Source: Secundilactobacillus angelensis
GTDB lineage: Bacteria; Bacillota; Bacilli; Lactobacillales; Lactobacillaceae
Assembly: GCF_012641075.1 (NCBI RefSeq)
Contig: NZ_JAAXLJ010000003.1
Location: 62,001-126,000 of the forward strand
Reading direction: 5' to 3'
Length of the DNA stretch: 64,000 nt
The notes below the pieces were generated by a model, which saw nothing but the letters and a program-made list of their open reading frames with translations, was not told where the DNA came from and did no database searches. This document shows positions 10,030 through 19,464 of the stretch, one piece after another; the stretch's first letter is position 1; the number at the start of each line of letters is the position of its first letter. Position numbers and translations under genes: made by a program.

Positions 10030-10746
10030 ATGGATGCATTTTCAAATGCCTTGATTAAGTCAGGGCAGACGAACGTTGCCACGTTATTGCTGGAACACTA
10101 TCGTGAGCTTGGCATGAGCAATACCGAATTCTTAATCTATTTGCAAATTAAAAGTTATAACGACCGCGGCATCAGCTTTCCACAGACTGAGACGATTGCG
10201 AAGTCTGTTGGTCTAACTGATAATCAAATCTTTCAGGAGTTACACACCATGATTGGGAAGCGATTGATGCAAATTGATACGGTACAACAGCCCGGCCAAC
10301 TCGCGCGAGATTCCTATGATTTTACGCTCCTATACGAAAAACTGGCACAGTATGTCAAAAAACTACAGACTGAGACTGTCACTAGCCAGGTAAATAACGA
10401 TCGCGAGACCATCTTTAATCAGATTGAAACTGAATTCGGTAGACCGTTATCGCCAATTGAACTGGAAATGATTTCTCAGTGGTTGGATAAAGACCACTAC
10501 CAAGTGGGGGTCATTCGATTGGCACTAAAGGAGGCTGTCCTCAATCAGGTTTATAACTTAAAGTACATGGATCGGATCCTTCTTAGCTGGCAAAAAAAGC
10601 ACCTGACGACTCCTGAACAGGTTCAGCAAGAACGAGAGCACCGTCAACAAAATCAGGCACCTACAAGCACTAATAAGAGCCTTAAAAAGCAAAACAACTT
10701 ACCAGATATTCCCATCTTCAAAATTGGTGAAAAGCCAAAGCAGTAA
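10030..10746 (+). CDS. dnaD: DnaD-like replication initiation protein
   Basis: 238-residue protein matching the DnaD layout: N-terminal winged-helix domain (about 1-100, with NVATLLLEHYRELGMSNTEF), then a DnaB/DnaD C-terminal domain around residues 135-200 with EFGRPLSPIELEMISQWL and the YxxxIL-like YMDRILLSW motif, and a polar tail. It helps load the replicative helicase at origins and restart sites. GGAGGAG precedes the ATG. It is followed by a bidirectional terminator, not by nth as in many relatives. Confidence 0.92.
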   Translation: MDAFSNALIKSGQTNVATLLLEHYRELGMSNTEFLIYLQIKSYNDRGISFPQTETIAKSVGLTDNQIFQELHTMIGKRLMQIDTVQQPGQLARDSYDFTLLYEKLAQYVKKLQTETVTSQVNNDRETIFNQIETEFGRPLSPIELEMISQWLDKDHYQVGVIRLALKEAVLNQVYNLKYMDRILLSWQKKHLTTPEQVQQEREHRQQNQAPTSTNKSLKKQNNLPDIPIFKIGEKPKQ

Positions 10747-10764
10747 GCCTAAGCAGAAGACCAC

Positions 10765-10804
10765 AAAAAAATGCTCGATATCACAATAGATATCAAGCAT
10801 TTTT
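10765..10804. terminator. Bidirectional terminator between dnaD and pbp1A
   Basis: Arms AATGCTCGATATC and GATATCAAGCATT around a 6-nt loop, with A-run on the left and T-run on the right, serving the convergent dnaD and pbp1A genes. Confidence 0.8.
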
Positions 10805-10822
10805 ATTTAGACTTGAAGCGAT

Positions 10823-13120
10823 TTAGCTGTTCGCATTCTTTGATGCATTGGAATTAGTTTTGCCAGAATCAGCATTTGTATTAGGCGTGCTTTCCGTTGA
10901 TGCTGAATTGGTATCCTTGGTGTCATTACCGTTGCCACTGCCACCATTACCACCAGTAGGACGTTGTTCAGTAGAAGTGGATGAACTCTCGCTAGAACTA
11001 GAAGTTCTCGATGAAGTATTGGTATTGGCCTGATTATTGCCAGTTGTGTCATTGGTATTGGTGTTGCTGCTAGTACCATCATTCGTAGCGGTAGAAGCAT
11101 CACCTGGATAACCAGCAACATAGTACTCAGTCGTTCCGTTTCGACGGGTAGCAACAACGTCCGATGGGGCAGTCCAGTCAGTGTTGCTTGCATTCTGTTG
11201 GACATAACTCATTTCTGAACGGTAAATCTCTTGGGCAATCCTGGTTTGTGCCTCAGGGATGTAATGACCCGTCTGGAACTGTTTATCATATCCAGTCCAA
11301 ACGGAAAGTGAATAATTCTTGGTATAGCCAGTAAACCAAGAATCCATGGCTGCATCAGCTGGTACCTGTGAAGCGTAATTATCAGGATAAGCCGTTGTTC
11401 CGGTTTTACCAGCTTGGTACAGGCCGGAAATATTGGCAGCAGTACCAGACCCGTTCGAACTAGTCATGACGCCCTTCAACATATCAGTAATCATAAACGC
11501 GGTAGCCGGCGACATCGCTCGGGTCCCTTTGACGCCATAAGAATGCGATTTACCATCAGCCGTCACAACTCGGTTAAGCATATGAGGCTTGTAGTAAGTC
11601 CCACCGTTAGCGAAGGCTGCATATGCGGCGGCTTCTTGTTCGGTAGAAATGTAGAGGCCAATCCCGTTTTGCAAGGTCAGCTTGTCGTTGAACGTCATTC
11701 CCAGCTTACCAAGGAAGTTCGTCGCACGGTTAATGCCAACAGCATCCAAAGTTCTCACTGCCGGGATGTTCCGGGATTCAACCAAGGCTTTACGCATGGT
11801 GATCGTTCCTTCATGCCGATTATCAAAATCATTCAGTTCTCGAGTTGAACCTGGGTAATAATACTGGGTATCTTGAACGGGTTGATAGGTAGGGTACTTC
11901 AAATATTGGATTGCTGGACCATAATCAGCGATTGGCTTAGCTGTCGAACCACTGGAACGATCAGTCTGAACGGCCCGGTTTAGACCGAAAGTGACGTTAC
12001 CAGTCTTTCGACCACCCAGCATAGCAACTACTTTACCGTTTTTCGGATTAACCATGGTAGCACCCAATTGAAATTTACTGCTTGGATAGGCAACGTAATT
12101 GTTGCTGTTGGCAATACTGTACAAGTGTTTTTGAGCTGACATGTTCAAGTTGGTGTAGACTCTCAAGCCATCCGTATTGGTATTGTACCCATCACTCTTC
12201 AATTCGGCATAAACTTGTTTCAGATATGAATCAATGTATTTTTGGTTGGTTAAGTTAATTGTGCTAACGGGGTGGGTTTTCGCTAAGCCGCTTTGAACAC
12301 TAGTGGCTTTTGCGGCCGCTGCTTGACCAGCCGTGATCTGCTTGTTGGACACCATGGCATCCAGCACCTGATTCCGACGATACTTGGCGTATTGTGGATG
12401 GTGAATAGGATCATAATTGGTTGGGCTCTGAGGCATCCCAGCAACCATTGCCATTTCCTGCAAATTTAACTTTGAAAGGGACTTGCCATAGTAATATTTG
12501 GCCGCTGTTTCCATCCCATAAACGCCGTTACCCATGTAAACTTTATTGATGTAGAACTCCAGAATCTGCTGTTTACTGTAGGTTTGATCAACCTTTACAG
12601 CTAACCAAGCTTCTTGCGCCTTCCGTTTTAAGGTTTGGTCAGACTTGGCTGTAGAAAAGACTGACAGTTTTACCAGTTGCTGTGTCAGTGTACTACCACC
12701 CTGAAGGCCAAGCGAAGATCCCGTGACATTATGCACGGCAGCACTAACGATACGGAGTGGATCAACACCATGGTTTTTATAGAACCGACGATCTTCAATG
12801 GAAACCACTGCTGATTTTAACTGTGCAGGGATGTTCTTGGATTTGACGTAATCACGGTTCTGCGCACCAGCTCTTGAAATCACATCGTTATTCGAATCGT
12901 ACACTTTGGTAGACGTATCACTCTCCAAAGCTGATTGTGAAATATTCGGGGCACCTTGAGCGTAGTAAAAGAACACCACTGCGCCTAATAAGATAAATGC
13001 TAGAAACAGAACAATCAACCATTTGATGATTGTCCATAAAGTATGATGCCCCTTAGGACCGCGACCACGTTCAGAACGCAACTCTGAACGTGTCTGAGGA
13101 TTGGATTGATTACTTGACAT
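10823..13120 (-). CDS. pbp1A: Class A penicillin-binding protein 1A
   Basis: Bifunctional peptidoglycan synthase, 765 residues. A basic cytoplasmic N terminus and one membrane anchor (about residues 30-52) lead to a GT51 glycosyltransferase domain (IEDRRFYKNHGVDP, GGSTLTQQLVKL) and a transpeptidase domain with SxxK in GSTAKP, SRN in VESRNIPAV and KTG in AGKTGTT. The last 95 residues or so are a low-complexity Ser/Thr/Asn/Gly tail that probably spans the wall. GGAG precedes the ATG at 13120. It follows recU by 24 nt, the conserved recU-pbp1A pairing. Confidence 0.95.
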   Translation of the reverse strand: MSSNQSNPQTRSELRSERGRGPKGHHTLWTIIKWLIVLFLAFILLGAVVFFYYAQGAPNISQSALESDTSTKVYDSNNDVISRAGAQNRDYVKSKNIPAQLKSAVVSIEDRRFYKNHGVDPLRIVSAAVHNVTGSSLGLQGGSTLTQQLVKLSVFSTAKSDQTLKRKAQEAWLAVKVDQTYSKQQILEFYINKVYMGNGVYGMETAAKYYYGKSLSKLNLQEMAMVAGMPQSPTNYDPIHHPQYAKYRRNQVLDAMVSNKQITAGQAAAAKATSVQSGLAKTHPVSTINLTNQKYIDSYLKQVYAELKSDGYNTNTDGLRVYTNLNMSAQKHLYSIANSNNYVAYPSSKFQLGATMVNPKNGKVVAMLGGRKTGNVTFGLNRAVQTDRSSGSTAKPIADYGPAIQYLKYPTYQPVQDTQYYYPGSTRELNDFDNRHEGTITMRKALVESRNIPAVRTLDAVGINRATNFLGKLGMTFNDKLTLQNGIGLYISTEQEAAAYAAFANGGTYYKPHMLNRVVTADGKSHSYGVKGTRAMSPATAFMITDMLKGVMTSSNGSGTAANISGLYQAGKTGTTAYPDNYASQVPADAAMDSWFTGYTKNYSLSVWTGYDKQFQTGHYIPEAQTRIAQEIYRSEMSYVQQNASNTDWTAPSDVVATRRNGTTEYYVAGYPGDASTATNDGTSSNTNTNDTTGNNQANTNTSSRTSSSSESSSTSTEQRPTGGNGGSGNGNDTKDTNSASTESTPNTNADSGKTNSNASKNANS

Positions 13121-13144
13121 AAATAGACTCCTTTGGTTAAGGCG

Positions 13145-13762
13145 TTAAATGATTTGGTCAACCGCATCAAGGTAAGCGATGGTAGGGTTGAGTGAATACT
13201 TAATTGGAACGGCACGTGATTCAAAGACGGCAAGTGGAATCGATTTTCGGCCCTTTGCCTGTTCCTGTGCATCCCAGTATGTGATTAAATCAGTTGCCTT
13301 CAATAAATATAGCTGATCTAGGGTAACAAACTTGATCAAGCCAAAACAAATGCCACCCTGTTTTAAACAACTACGCATATGCTCAACTTGATGCTGATGG
13401 AAATTATCCAGTGGAAACCGGGTAGTTTCCTTGGTTTCCTTTGCATCAAAATCGATATACCGGCCACGATAAACTCCGTTATAATCAGTAGTAGAGGCTT
13501 GTCGGAAATAGGCTTCCCGAATAACTGCCGCACTACGCTTGGGATAATCTACCTTGACGATTTGAACAGGAGTCGGTTTTTTATGGATAACTGCAATATC
13601 ATGACTAAGATAGTATTGATTGCTCTCGTTAATTTCCTGTTCTAATGTCATACCACGGCCACCATGCTTAATCAATGAGGGTTTAACGTGTCCTGAATGA
13701 TTGTCCGACTGTGGTTGGAATTTTACCCCATTAGGATAATGGATTGTCACTGGCTGGATCAT
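13145..13762 (-). CDS. recU: Holliday junction resolvase RecU
   Basis: Mg-dependent structure-specific nuclease, about 205 residues. The catalytic core is visible as the DYNG/RGRYIDFDAKET segment, with NHGGRGM-like KHGGRGMTLE at the N terminus. The frame opens at an ATG at 13798, but a TATAAT box lies just upstream of that codon and the ATG at 13762 follows AAAAGAG, so I prefer 13762. It is the first gene of the recU-pbp1A unit and divergent from ypsA. Confidence 0.92.
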   Translation of the reverse strand: MIQPVTIHYPNGVKFQPQSDNHSGHVKPSLIKHGGRGMTLEQEINESNQYYLSHDIAVIHKKPTPVQIVKVDYPKRSAAVIREAYFRQASTTDYNGVYRGRYIDFDAKETKETTRFPLDNFHQHQVEHMRSCLKQGGICFGLIKFVTLDQLYLLKATDLITYWDAQEQAKGRKSIPLAVFESRAVPIKYSLNPTIAYLDAVDQII

Positions 13763-13937
13763 CTCTTTTCTATAGTAAAATGTTGAAAAAAAGTGCATAC
13801 CCAGTTACGGTTATTATACCAAGTTGCTTCACGAATAAAAACTGGAATATGAAACTATTAACTTAAGTATTATGTAAGAAATTAGTTTTCGCACAACACT
13901 CATGCTTGAAATGATACCACAAAAAGGAGGGATACGA

Positions 13938-14507
13938 ATGCAACGGGTTTGGATAACTGGCTATCGAGCCTATGAATTAGGCGTTTTCTCGGAAAAAGAA
14001 CCTAAATTTTTAGTTTTGCAGTACGCCTTAAAGAAGCTCATTACTCAAGCAATCGATGACGGGACAACTTGGGTGATTACTGGCGGGCAAATGGGAATTG
14101 AACAGTGGGCTGCGCAAGTTGGCATTGATTTGAAAAAAGACTATCCGGAGTTGCAAGTGGCCATGATGACACCCTTTACGCACTTTGGCAGTCAGTGGAA
14201 GCCGGATAATCAAGCCAAATTAGCAACTTTACTCTCACAAGTCGATTTTCAGGCAAGTGTCAGTACTCATGACTATACTTCACCACAACAGTTAAGAAAT
14301 TACCAAGAATTTATGCTGAGTCACACTGACGGCGCAATTTTAGTGTACGATGTAGACAATGAAGGCAAATCGAGGTACGATTATAATGCAATTGTGAAGT
14401 GGCAGGATAAACATGATTATCCGTTACAAATGATAGATTTCGACCAATTGCAGGAATTTTCGTATGAATTTGCAGAAAATTCAAATAAAGGTTTCAATTC
14501 TAACTAA
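13938..14507 (+). CDS. ypsA: YpsA family SLOG-domain protein (DUF1273)
   Basis: 189 residues in the YpsA/SLOG (Rossmann-like nucleotide-binding) family. Seen: WITGYRAYELGVF at the start, a glycine-containing ITGGQMGIEQWAA loop near residue 50, and a C-terminal RYDYNAI segment. In Bacillus the family affects cell division when overproduced; the ligand is unknown. The open frame could start at 13902, but AAAGGAGG precedes the ATG at 13938. It sits directly before gpsB, its usual partner. Confidence 0.9.
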   Translation: MQRVWITGYRAYELGVFSEKEPKFLVLQYALKKLITQAIDDGTTWVITGGQMGIEQWAAQVGIDLKKDYPELQVAMMTPFTHFGSQWKPDNQAKLATLLSQVDFQASVSTHDYTSPQQLRNYQEFMLSHTDGAILVYDVDNEGKSRYDYNAIVKWQDKHDYPLQMIDFDQLQEFSYEFAENSNKGFNSN

Positions 14508-14560
14508 AATTTGATAACATCTTAAATGTTGGTGTTGAATAAATGATGAGGTGTATTTAA

Positions 14561-14908
14561 ATGGCAACCATTAATTATAATCCTAAAGACATCCTTCAAA
14601 AAGAATTTCGACAGAAGATGCGGGGCTATGATCCTGCTGACGTTGATAGCTTTTTAGATAATGTGATCAAGGACTATGAAACATTTACAAAAGATAATCA
14701 GCACCTCCAAGACGAGAACGAACGTCTGCGTGCAAAAGTTGATGAATTGACGAAACAATTATCCGTTGGTGGCACCGCTACGGCGCAACCAAGTCAGCCA
14801 GCAGCTAACGTGACTAACATGGATATTTTGAAGCGTCTCTCTAACTTGGAACGTCACGTCTTCGGTTCTCAAGTAGACAGTGGTGCTAACGCATCTCACC
14901 GTCTTTAA
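14561..14908 (+). CDS. gpsB: Cell-cycle protein GpsB
   Basis: 115-residue DivIVA-like protein that couples septal and peripheral wall synthesis and binds class A PBPs. The N-terminal lipid-binding domain shows [24 protein letters not shown], followed by a coiled coil to about residue 70, a short Pro/Ala/Thr linker and a C-terminal NLERHVFG segment typical of GpsB trimers. It precedes rnpB by a few nucleotides, the order seen widely in Lactobacillales. Confidence 0.95.
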   Translation: MATINYNPKDILQKEFRQKMRGYDPADVDSFLDNVIKDYETFTKDNQHLQDENERLRAKVDELTKQLSVGGTATAQPSQPAANVTNMDILKRLSNLERHVFGSQVDSGANASHRL

Positions 14909-14919
14909 CAATTTGATAG

Positions 14920-15320
14920 TAACTTGTAAATCTCGGGTAATCGCGGTCGGCTTATGTCGGCTGAGGAAAGTCCATGCTCGCACAAGCTGAGATGCTTGTA
15001 GTGTTCGTGCTCGGTGAAAAAATAAGCCGGGGGACTTCGCAAGAAGTTACGGCGGGAAAACGCGCTAAGGTTTCGGCTATGCGTTAATATCCCTGAAAAG
15101 TGCCACAGCGACGATGACGTATTCGGAAACGGGTACGGTGGAACGTTGGTAAACCCCTCGAGCGGGCAACCCAAACTATGGTAGGGGAGCTTCACATCTG
15201 GAAATGAACTAAATGTGGGGGAAGAGTTTTTACTCTTGAGATAGATGATTACCGCTTTATTAGACTGTCCCTGACATCTAATAAAGTACGGAACATGGCT
15301 TACAGAGATTTACAGTTCAG
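14920..15320 (+). ncRNA. rnpB: RNase P RNA, type B
   Basis: Catalytic RNA that trims tRNA 5' ends. The conserved GAGGAAAGTCCATGCTC core lies near 14961, and the 3' conserved segment GGCTTACAG near 15297. The closing P1 helix is visible as 14922-14934 pairing with 15305-15317 (12 of 13 positions pair). The length near 400 nt and the region after P1 fit the Bacillus-type (B) RNA. The ends are set from P1, so they may be off by a few bases. Confidence 0.95.
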
Positions 15321-15324
15321 GATT

Positions 15325-15351
15325 GGTGAGAGGTGACTCTCACCTTTTTTT
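15325..15351 (+). terminator. rnpB terminator
   Basis: Perfect 8-bp stem GGTGAGAG/CTCTCACC with a GTGA loop followed by seven T residues. Confidence 0.9.
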
Positions 15352-15393
15352 ATGCATTTAACTGGCCACTCACCATACAGAAAGAGGCAAAAC

Positions 15394-16530
15394 ATGGCAG
15401 AACAAAAATTTCAATTATACGCAGCAACCGCTAGCGGCTTGGAAGCACTAGCAGGTCAAGAATTACGGGATCTTGGTTATGAGGTTCGTGTCGACAACGG
15501 TCGAATCTACTTCGAAGGTGATATGCACGATATTTTGCGGGCCAATATTTGGCTGCGAACTGCAGATCGAATCAAAATTATTTTAAACACGTTTAAGGCC
15601 ACTACCTTTGACGATATCTTCGACACGGTTACCGCGATGCCTTGGGATCAATGGCTGCCCATGGATGCCAAATTTCCTGTGAATGGTCGTTCTAAAAATT
15701 CTAAACTGTTTAGTGTTCCTGATATCCAAGCCGTCACCAAAAAAGCAATTGTTAATCAAATGGCTGGCGCTTACCACCGAAGAACCCGTTTTCCTGAAAC
15801 GGGAGCGCTTTTTACCCTTGAAATAGCTTTAAATAAGGATGAGGCAACCCTGACGTTGGATACAACTGGTGATAGCTTATTCAAGCGAGGCTACCGTCAA
15901 GAAAAGGGTGAAGCGCCGCTGAAGGAAAACTTTGCGGCTGCCTTAATTATGCTGACAAATTGGCACACCGATATGCCATTCGTTGACCCGATGTGCGGTT
16001 CTGGTACATTGCCAATCGAAGCAGCATTGATGGCTCGAAACATTGCGCCAGGTCTTAATCGTCATTTCTCATGTGAGAACTGGCACCCTGACAATCTTAA
16101 GATTTCAAACGAACTGAAAGAAGAAGCCAAAACCAAGCAAAACGATGATGTGGTTGATATCACTGGCTGCGATATTGATGGCTCTATGATTGATATTGCA
16201 AAGTTAAACGCGAATGGTGCCGATGTATTACACGATATTACGTTTAAGCAGGTAGCGGTTAAAGACTTCAAGACTGACAAAGAAGACGGTGTCATCATCG
16301 CCAACCCACCATATGGTAAGCGAATGGGTGACCAAAAGAGCGTTCGTAAGCTCTACGAACAAATGGGACAAGTATTCAAACCATTAACAACTTGGTCCAA
16401 GTACATTTTGACTGCCGATCTTGAATTTGAAACGTTCTATGGTCAAAAGGCCACTAAACGCCGTAAGCTTTACAACGGTGCATTGAGAACGGATTATTTC
16501 CAGTATTGGGCACAACGCTCACATAAATAA
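15394..16530 (+). CDS. THUMP-domain 23S rRNA guanine-N2 methyltransferase (RlmL/YpsC type)
   Basis: 378 residues. N-terminal ferredoxin-like and THUMP RNA-binding region (about 1-165), then a class I SAM-dependent methyltransferase with FVDPMCGSGTLPIEAA (SAM loop) and the IANPPYGKRMG catalytic NPPY motif. Family members methylate N2 of a guanine in 23S rRNA. The frame opens at 15352 inside the rnpB terminator, but AAAGAGG precedes ATG 15394. The gpsB-rnpB-methyltransferase order matches the ypsB-rnpB-ypsC order of Firmicutes. Confidence 0.92.
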   Translation: MAEQKFQLYAATASGLEALAGQELRDLGYEVRVDNGRIYFEGDMHDILRANIWLRTADRIKIILNTFKATTFDDIFDTVTAMPWDQWLPMDAKFPVNGRSKNSKLFSVPDIQAVTKKAIVNQMAGAYHRRTRFPETGALFTLEIALNKDEATLTLDTTGDSLFKRGYRQEKGEAPLKENFAAALIMLTNWHTDMPFVDPMCGSGTLPIEAALMARNIAPGLNRHFSCENWHPDNLKISNELKEEAKTKQNDDVVDITGCDIDGSMIDIAKLNANGADVLHDITFKQVAVKDFKTDKEDGVIIANPPYGKRMGDQKSVRKLYEQMGQVFKPLTTWSKYILTADLEFETFYGQKATKRRKLYNGALRTDYFQYWAQRSHK

Positions 16531-16549
16531 ATAACTTCGCGCAAAAACA

Positions 16550-16592
16550 GGTGATACGACTAATCTAAGAATTAGTCATATCACCTTTTTTT
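16550..16592 (+). terminator. Terminator of the methyltransferase gene
   Basis: 15-nt arms 16550-16564 and 16571-16585 (one mismatch), 6-nt loop, then a seven-T run. Confidence 0.9.
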
Positions 16593-16763
16593 ACGCTTAA
16601 ATCCATTTCCACCATTGTGATGTACCGAAACCTAACATGTTTGCGACAATCCTTAAAATATTTTAATCTCTTTCTCATATAGAACCCACGCCGTTTACAA
16701 GTAAACCTCTTGATTTTCTGAGGTAACATCTGATAAATAGCGCTGGAATAGTGTTTTAAACCA

Positions 16764-16780
16764 TGTTAGAATTTATGACA
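16764..16780 (+). promoter_or_regulatory. GlnR-like operator overlapping the amtB promoter
   Basis: TGTTA-N7-TGACA fits the GlnR/TnrA consensus TGTNA-N7-TNACA exactly. It ends 23 nt before the amtB ATG and runs into a possible -10 box CATAAT at 16779-16784, a position that suits repression when glutamine is plentiful. The match is seen in the sequence; regulation is inferred from the known GlnR regulon. Confidence 0.65.
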
Positions 16781-16803
16781 TAATAAAAGAGAGAAGTGAT
16801 TTT

Positions 16804-18117
16804 ATGAATCTTGCTAACGTTGCATTCATGATTCTATCCAGTATTCTAGTCTTGTTCATGACACCAGGTTTAGCCTTTTTCTATGGTGGCTTGGTATCAA
16901 AGCGCAACGTTGTCAATACGATGCTGTCAGTATTTATTATGACTGGTGTAGCCATTATTTTATGGATCTTAATTGGATACTCATTATCATTCGTTGGCGA
17001 TCATGGTGGGTTATTTGGTAGTTGGGCGCATCCGTTTATGCGTGGTTTAAACTTAAACACGCTGACCAGCACCCATATTCCAACCAGTTTGTATTCACTA
17101 TTTCAAATGATGTTTGCTATCATCACACCAGCATTATTCGTTGGGGCGGTCGTTGGCCGAATCCGGTTTAAATTTCTACTTTCCTTCCTAGTGGTTTGGT
17201 CAATTTTTATTTACTACCCAATGGTGCACATGGTGTGGAGTCCTTCTGGCATCCTCGCAAAACTTGGTACCCTAGATTTCGCGGGTGGGACGGTTGTTCA
17301 CATTAACGCAGGGGTCACGGCTTTCGTACTATCAGCCTTCCTGGGTAAGCGAATTAAGTTTGGCGACATTCCGCACACCCATTACAACTTACCTTGGGTA
17401 CTGCTTGGTGCCACGATTCTTTGGATCGGCTGGTACGGTTTTAACGCTGGGTCAGCCCTTGGTGTTAATAACGTGGCGGTTCAAGCGACGATAACGACCA
17501 CGGTGGCAACCGCAACGGCAATGGTTGCTTGGATGTTTCTGGATATTTTTGTGAAGGGTAAGCCAACGTTGGTCGGTGTTTGTACAGGAACGCTGTGTGG
17601 CTTAGTTGGTATTACACCTGGCGCTGGTTTTGTTACGATTGCGGGTTCCTTCTGGATCGGTCTGATTGCCACTTGCGGCAGCTACTTCTTCGTGAACGTC
17701 TTGAAGGACCGAATCGGTGTTGATGATGCGTTGGACGCGTTCGGCTGTCATGGTGTCAGCGGTATTATTGGCAGTATTGCCACTGGTTTGTTTGCCACTA
17801 AATCAGTTAACAGCTTCGTCACAACTAACGGTGTCTTTTACGGTGGTGGTGCCCACCTGTTTCTCGTGCAATTAGCAGCTACGGCAATTACCATTGTGTT
17901 TGTGACGATCATGGGCATTATCCTCATCAAGGCACTTCAGCTTGTGATGCCAATGCGGGTTGACCGCGATGAAGAAGCACTTGGATTGGACATCGGTGAA
18001 CATGGTGAAGAAGCTGATTATACCGTTGATTTGAGTGATGATGTTGCTAAAGCTCAAAGCGATATGAAAATTTACGCCAACGAGTTTAAGGGACAAACTG
18101 CCCGTTTACGGGAATGA
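16804..18117 (+). CDS. amtB: Ammonium transporter
   Basis: 437-residue Amt/MEP/Rh channel with about eleven transmembrane helices. Family marks: LFMTPGLAFFYGGLV at the N terminus, DFAGGTVVHINAG, and DALDAFGCHGVSGIIG with the pore histidines. The cytoplasmic C-terminal tail of about 45 residues is acidic. GAGAAG precedes the ATG. No glnK gene follows, so the usual PII partner is not encoded here. A GlnR-like box overlaps the promoter. Confidence 0.95.
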   Translation: MNLANVAFMILSSILVLFMTPGLAFFYGGLVSKRNVVNTMLSVFIMTGVAIILWILIGYSLSFVGDHGGLFGSWAHPFMRGLNLNTLTSTHIPTSLYSLFQMMFAIITPALFVGAVVGRIRFKFLLSFLVVWSIFIYYPMVHMVWSPSGILAKLGTLDFAGGTVVHINAGVTAFVLSAFLGKRIKFGDIPHTHYNLPWVLLGATILWIGWYGFNAGSALGVNNVAVQATITTTVATATAMVAWMFLDIFVKGKPTLVGVCTGTLCGLVGITPGAGFVTIAGSFWIGLIATCGSYFFVNVLKDRIGVDDALDAFGCHGVSGIIGSIATGLFATKSVNSFVTTNGVFYGGGAHLFLVQLAATAITIVFVTIMGIILIKALQLVMPMRVDRDEEALGLDIGEHGEEADYTVDLSDDVAKAQSDMKIYANEFKGQTARLRE

Positions 18118-18163
18118 GTTGCTTCCCTTATAATGGAACCATCAAAGTAAATGGGGTGGTTTC

Positions 18164-18649
18164 ATGGGAGTCAATCGCACTGAAAGAGTCGAACTTGTCA
18201 ATATGTGTATGATTTATGACAGAGCAACCAAGCAAGTGCTAGTGGAGGATAAAACGGACGTTGACTGGAAATTTGGTCACACCTTCCCTGGTGGTCACGT
18301 TGAACCTGGTGAGCCAGTAGCCGATGCCATGATTAGGGAAGTGTTCGAAGAAACCGGCCTGCACATTACCCAGCTTGAAGCTTGTGGCTGTGTTGAATGG
18401 TTCGATCAGCAAGCGGGATACCGTAAAATAGGGTTTTTGTACCGGACCAGCCACTTTTCTGGCCAGTTGAAACAGAGTAGCGAAGGCCGGATCTTTTGGC
18501 TACCGTTAGCTGATTTGAGCGAAAAAAATACGGCTGAAAGTTTCATGGAAATGTTAGCCATTTTCACGGAACCGACAACCGTATCGGCAGTTTCTTCAGT
18601 TATGAACGGCCAGTTGCATCTAACCGCCAATCAAAAGCACGATCAATAG
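18164..18649 (+). CDS. Nudix hydrolase
   Basis: 161 residues with a clear Nudix box GGHVEPGEPVADAMIREVFEETGL at residues about 44-66 (read here as GX5EX7REVFEETG). It probably hydrolyses an oxidised or non-canonical nucleoside diphosphate derivative; MutT/8-oxo-dGTPase annotation is common in relatives but not proven. GGGGTGG lies before ATG 18164 and a TATAAT box lies about 35 nt upstream. Its last 30 bp overlap the 3' end of the convergent CPBP gene. Confidence 0.85.
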   Translation: MGVNRTERVELVNMCMIYDRATKQVLVEDKTDVDWKFGHTFPGGHVEPGEPVADAMIREVFEETGLHITQLEACGCVEWFDQQAGYRKIGFLYRTSHFSGQLKQSSEGRIFWLPLADLSEKNTAESFMEMLAIFTEPTTVSAVSSVMNGQLHLTANQKHDQ

Positions 18650-19288
18650 ATCCCAGACCGAGTGAACAATAATTCCTGGCCACAGGGAACGGCTTCTAAG
18701 AAAGAGCCAGCCGAATAGGTAGCCAAGAATCGCCACCGTGACCAATTGACCCAGAATCGTCAATACTGAAGGTACTGGGTAAGTCGTAAGGTATTTGGGT
18801 AAATGAACCAACGCAAACAAGATTGCTTGGATGATCAAGGCGGATTGCTCAGAGTCAACGATTTTCCGCAACCGATTTAACAAGTAGCCGCGGAAGACCG
18901 TTTCTTCACAAATTCCCACAACCAGAAAATCCTGTAGCAGCATAGTTGGATTAAAAGTTGCGACGATACCAATACTATGTCGCTGAATAAACGCTGAAAC
19001 CAGCATGTAAATCACAATTGCCGCAAGGGTAATATACAGCGGTTTAAACTTTAAATTCACCTGGAAGGGCCGTTCAACTTCGAACTGGTTCTTTTTGGTA
19101 CGATGGATCATGAATAGGCCAATCCCAAGCCAGATTAGTATCTTAACGCCATCCGTCAGTAACTCCTGAGTCCACCCTCGACTCAAATTAATAATTGGTA
19201 CATTCACAAAGACTTGTATAACAAACCATAAAACTAAAAAGTAGCCGTACTGACTTAGCAGCTGACGGCCAGCTCGTTGATGAAGCAT
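18620..19288 (-). CDS. CPBP family intramembrane metalloprotease
   Basis: Multi-spanning membrane protein (222 residues from ATG 19288, behind AAGGACG; the frame opens at 19315). The Abi/CPBP signature is present: EETVFRGYLLNRL (EExxxR), a later ALVHLPKYL histidine, and HSVWDLL. Relatives include CAAX-processing-like enzymes and bacteriocin self-immunity proteins; no bacteriocin gene is adjacent, so the role is open. Stop overlaps the Nudix gene tail-to-tail. Confidence 0.85.
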   Translation of the reverse strand: MLHQRAGRQLLSQYGYFLVLWFVIQVFVNVPIINLSRGWTQELLTDGVKILIWLGIGLFMIHRTKKNQFEVERPFQVNLKFKPLYITLAAIVIYMLVSAFIQRHSIGIVATFNPTMLLQDFLVVGICEETVFRGYLLNRLRKIVDSEQSALIIQAILFALVHLPKYLTTYPVPSVLTILGQLVTVAILGYLFGWLFLRSRSLWPGIIVHSVWDLLIVLLIGG

Positions 19289-19389
19289 AACGTCACGTCC
19301 TTCATTGGCATTCAATGGTTATAAGTGTAGCATGCAGCCCTGCCGAGAACAAATTGAAACAAATATATTAACTAAAAGTGAAATTATAC

Positions 19390-19418
19390 TTTACTAACAA
19401 AAAGTAAGCTGTTATACT
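19390..19418 (+). promoter_or_regulatory. Candidate promoter of the nitroreductase gene
   Basis: TTTACT, 17-bp spacer, TATACT. A short inverted repeat TTACT-N7-AGTAA begins inside the -35 box and could be an operator. Confidence 0.5.
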
Positions 19419-19464
19419 AATTTTTGTAAATTAATTAATGAAACCTATCGGAGGATTTTATCAC

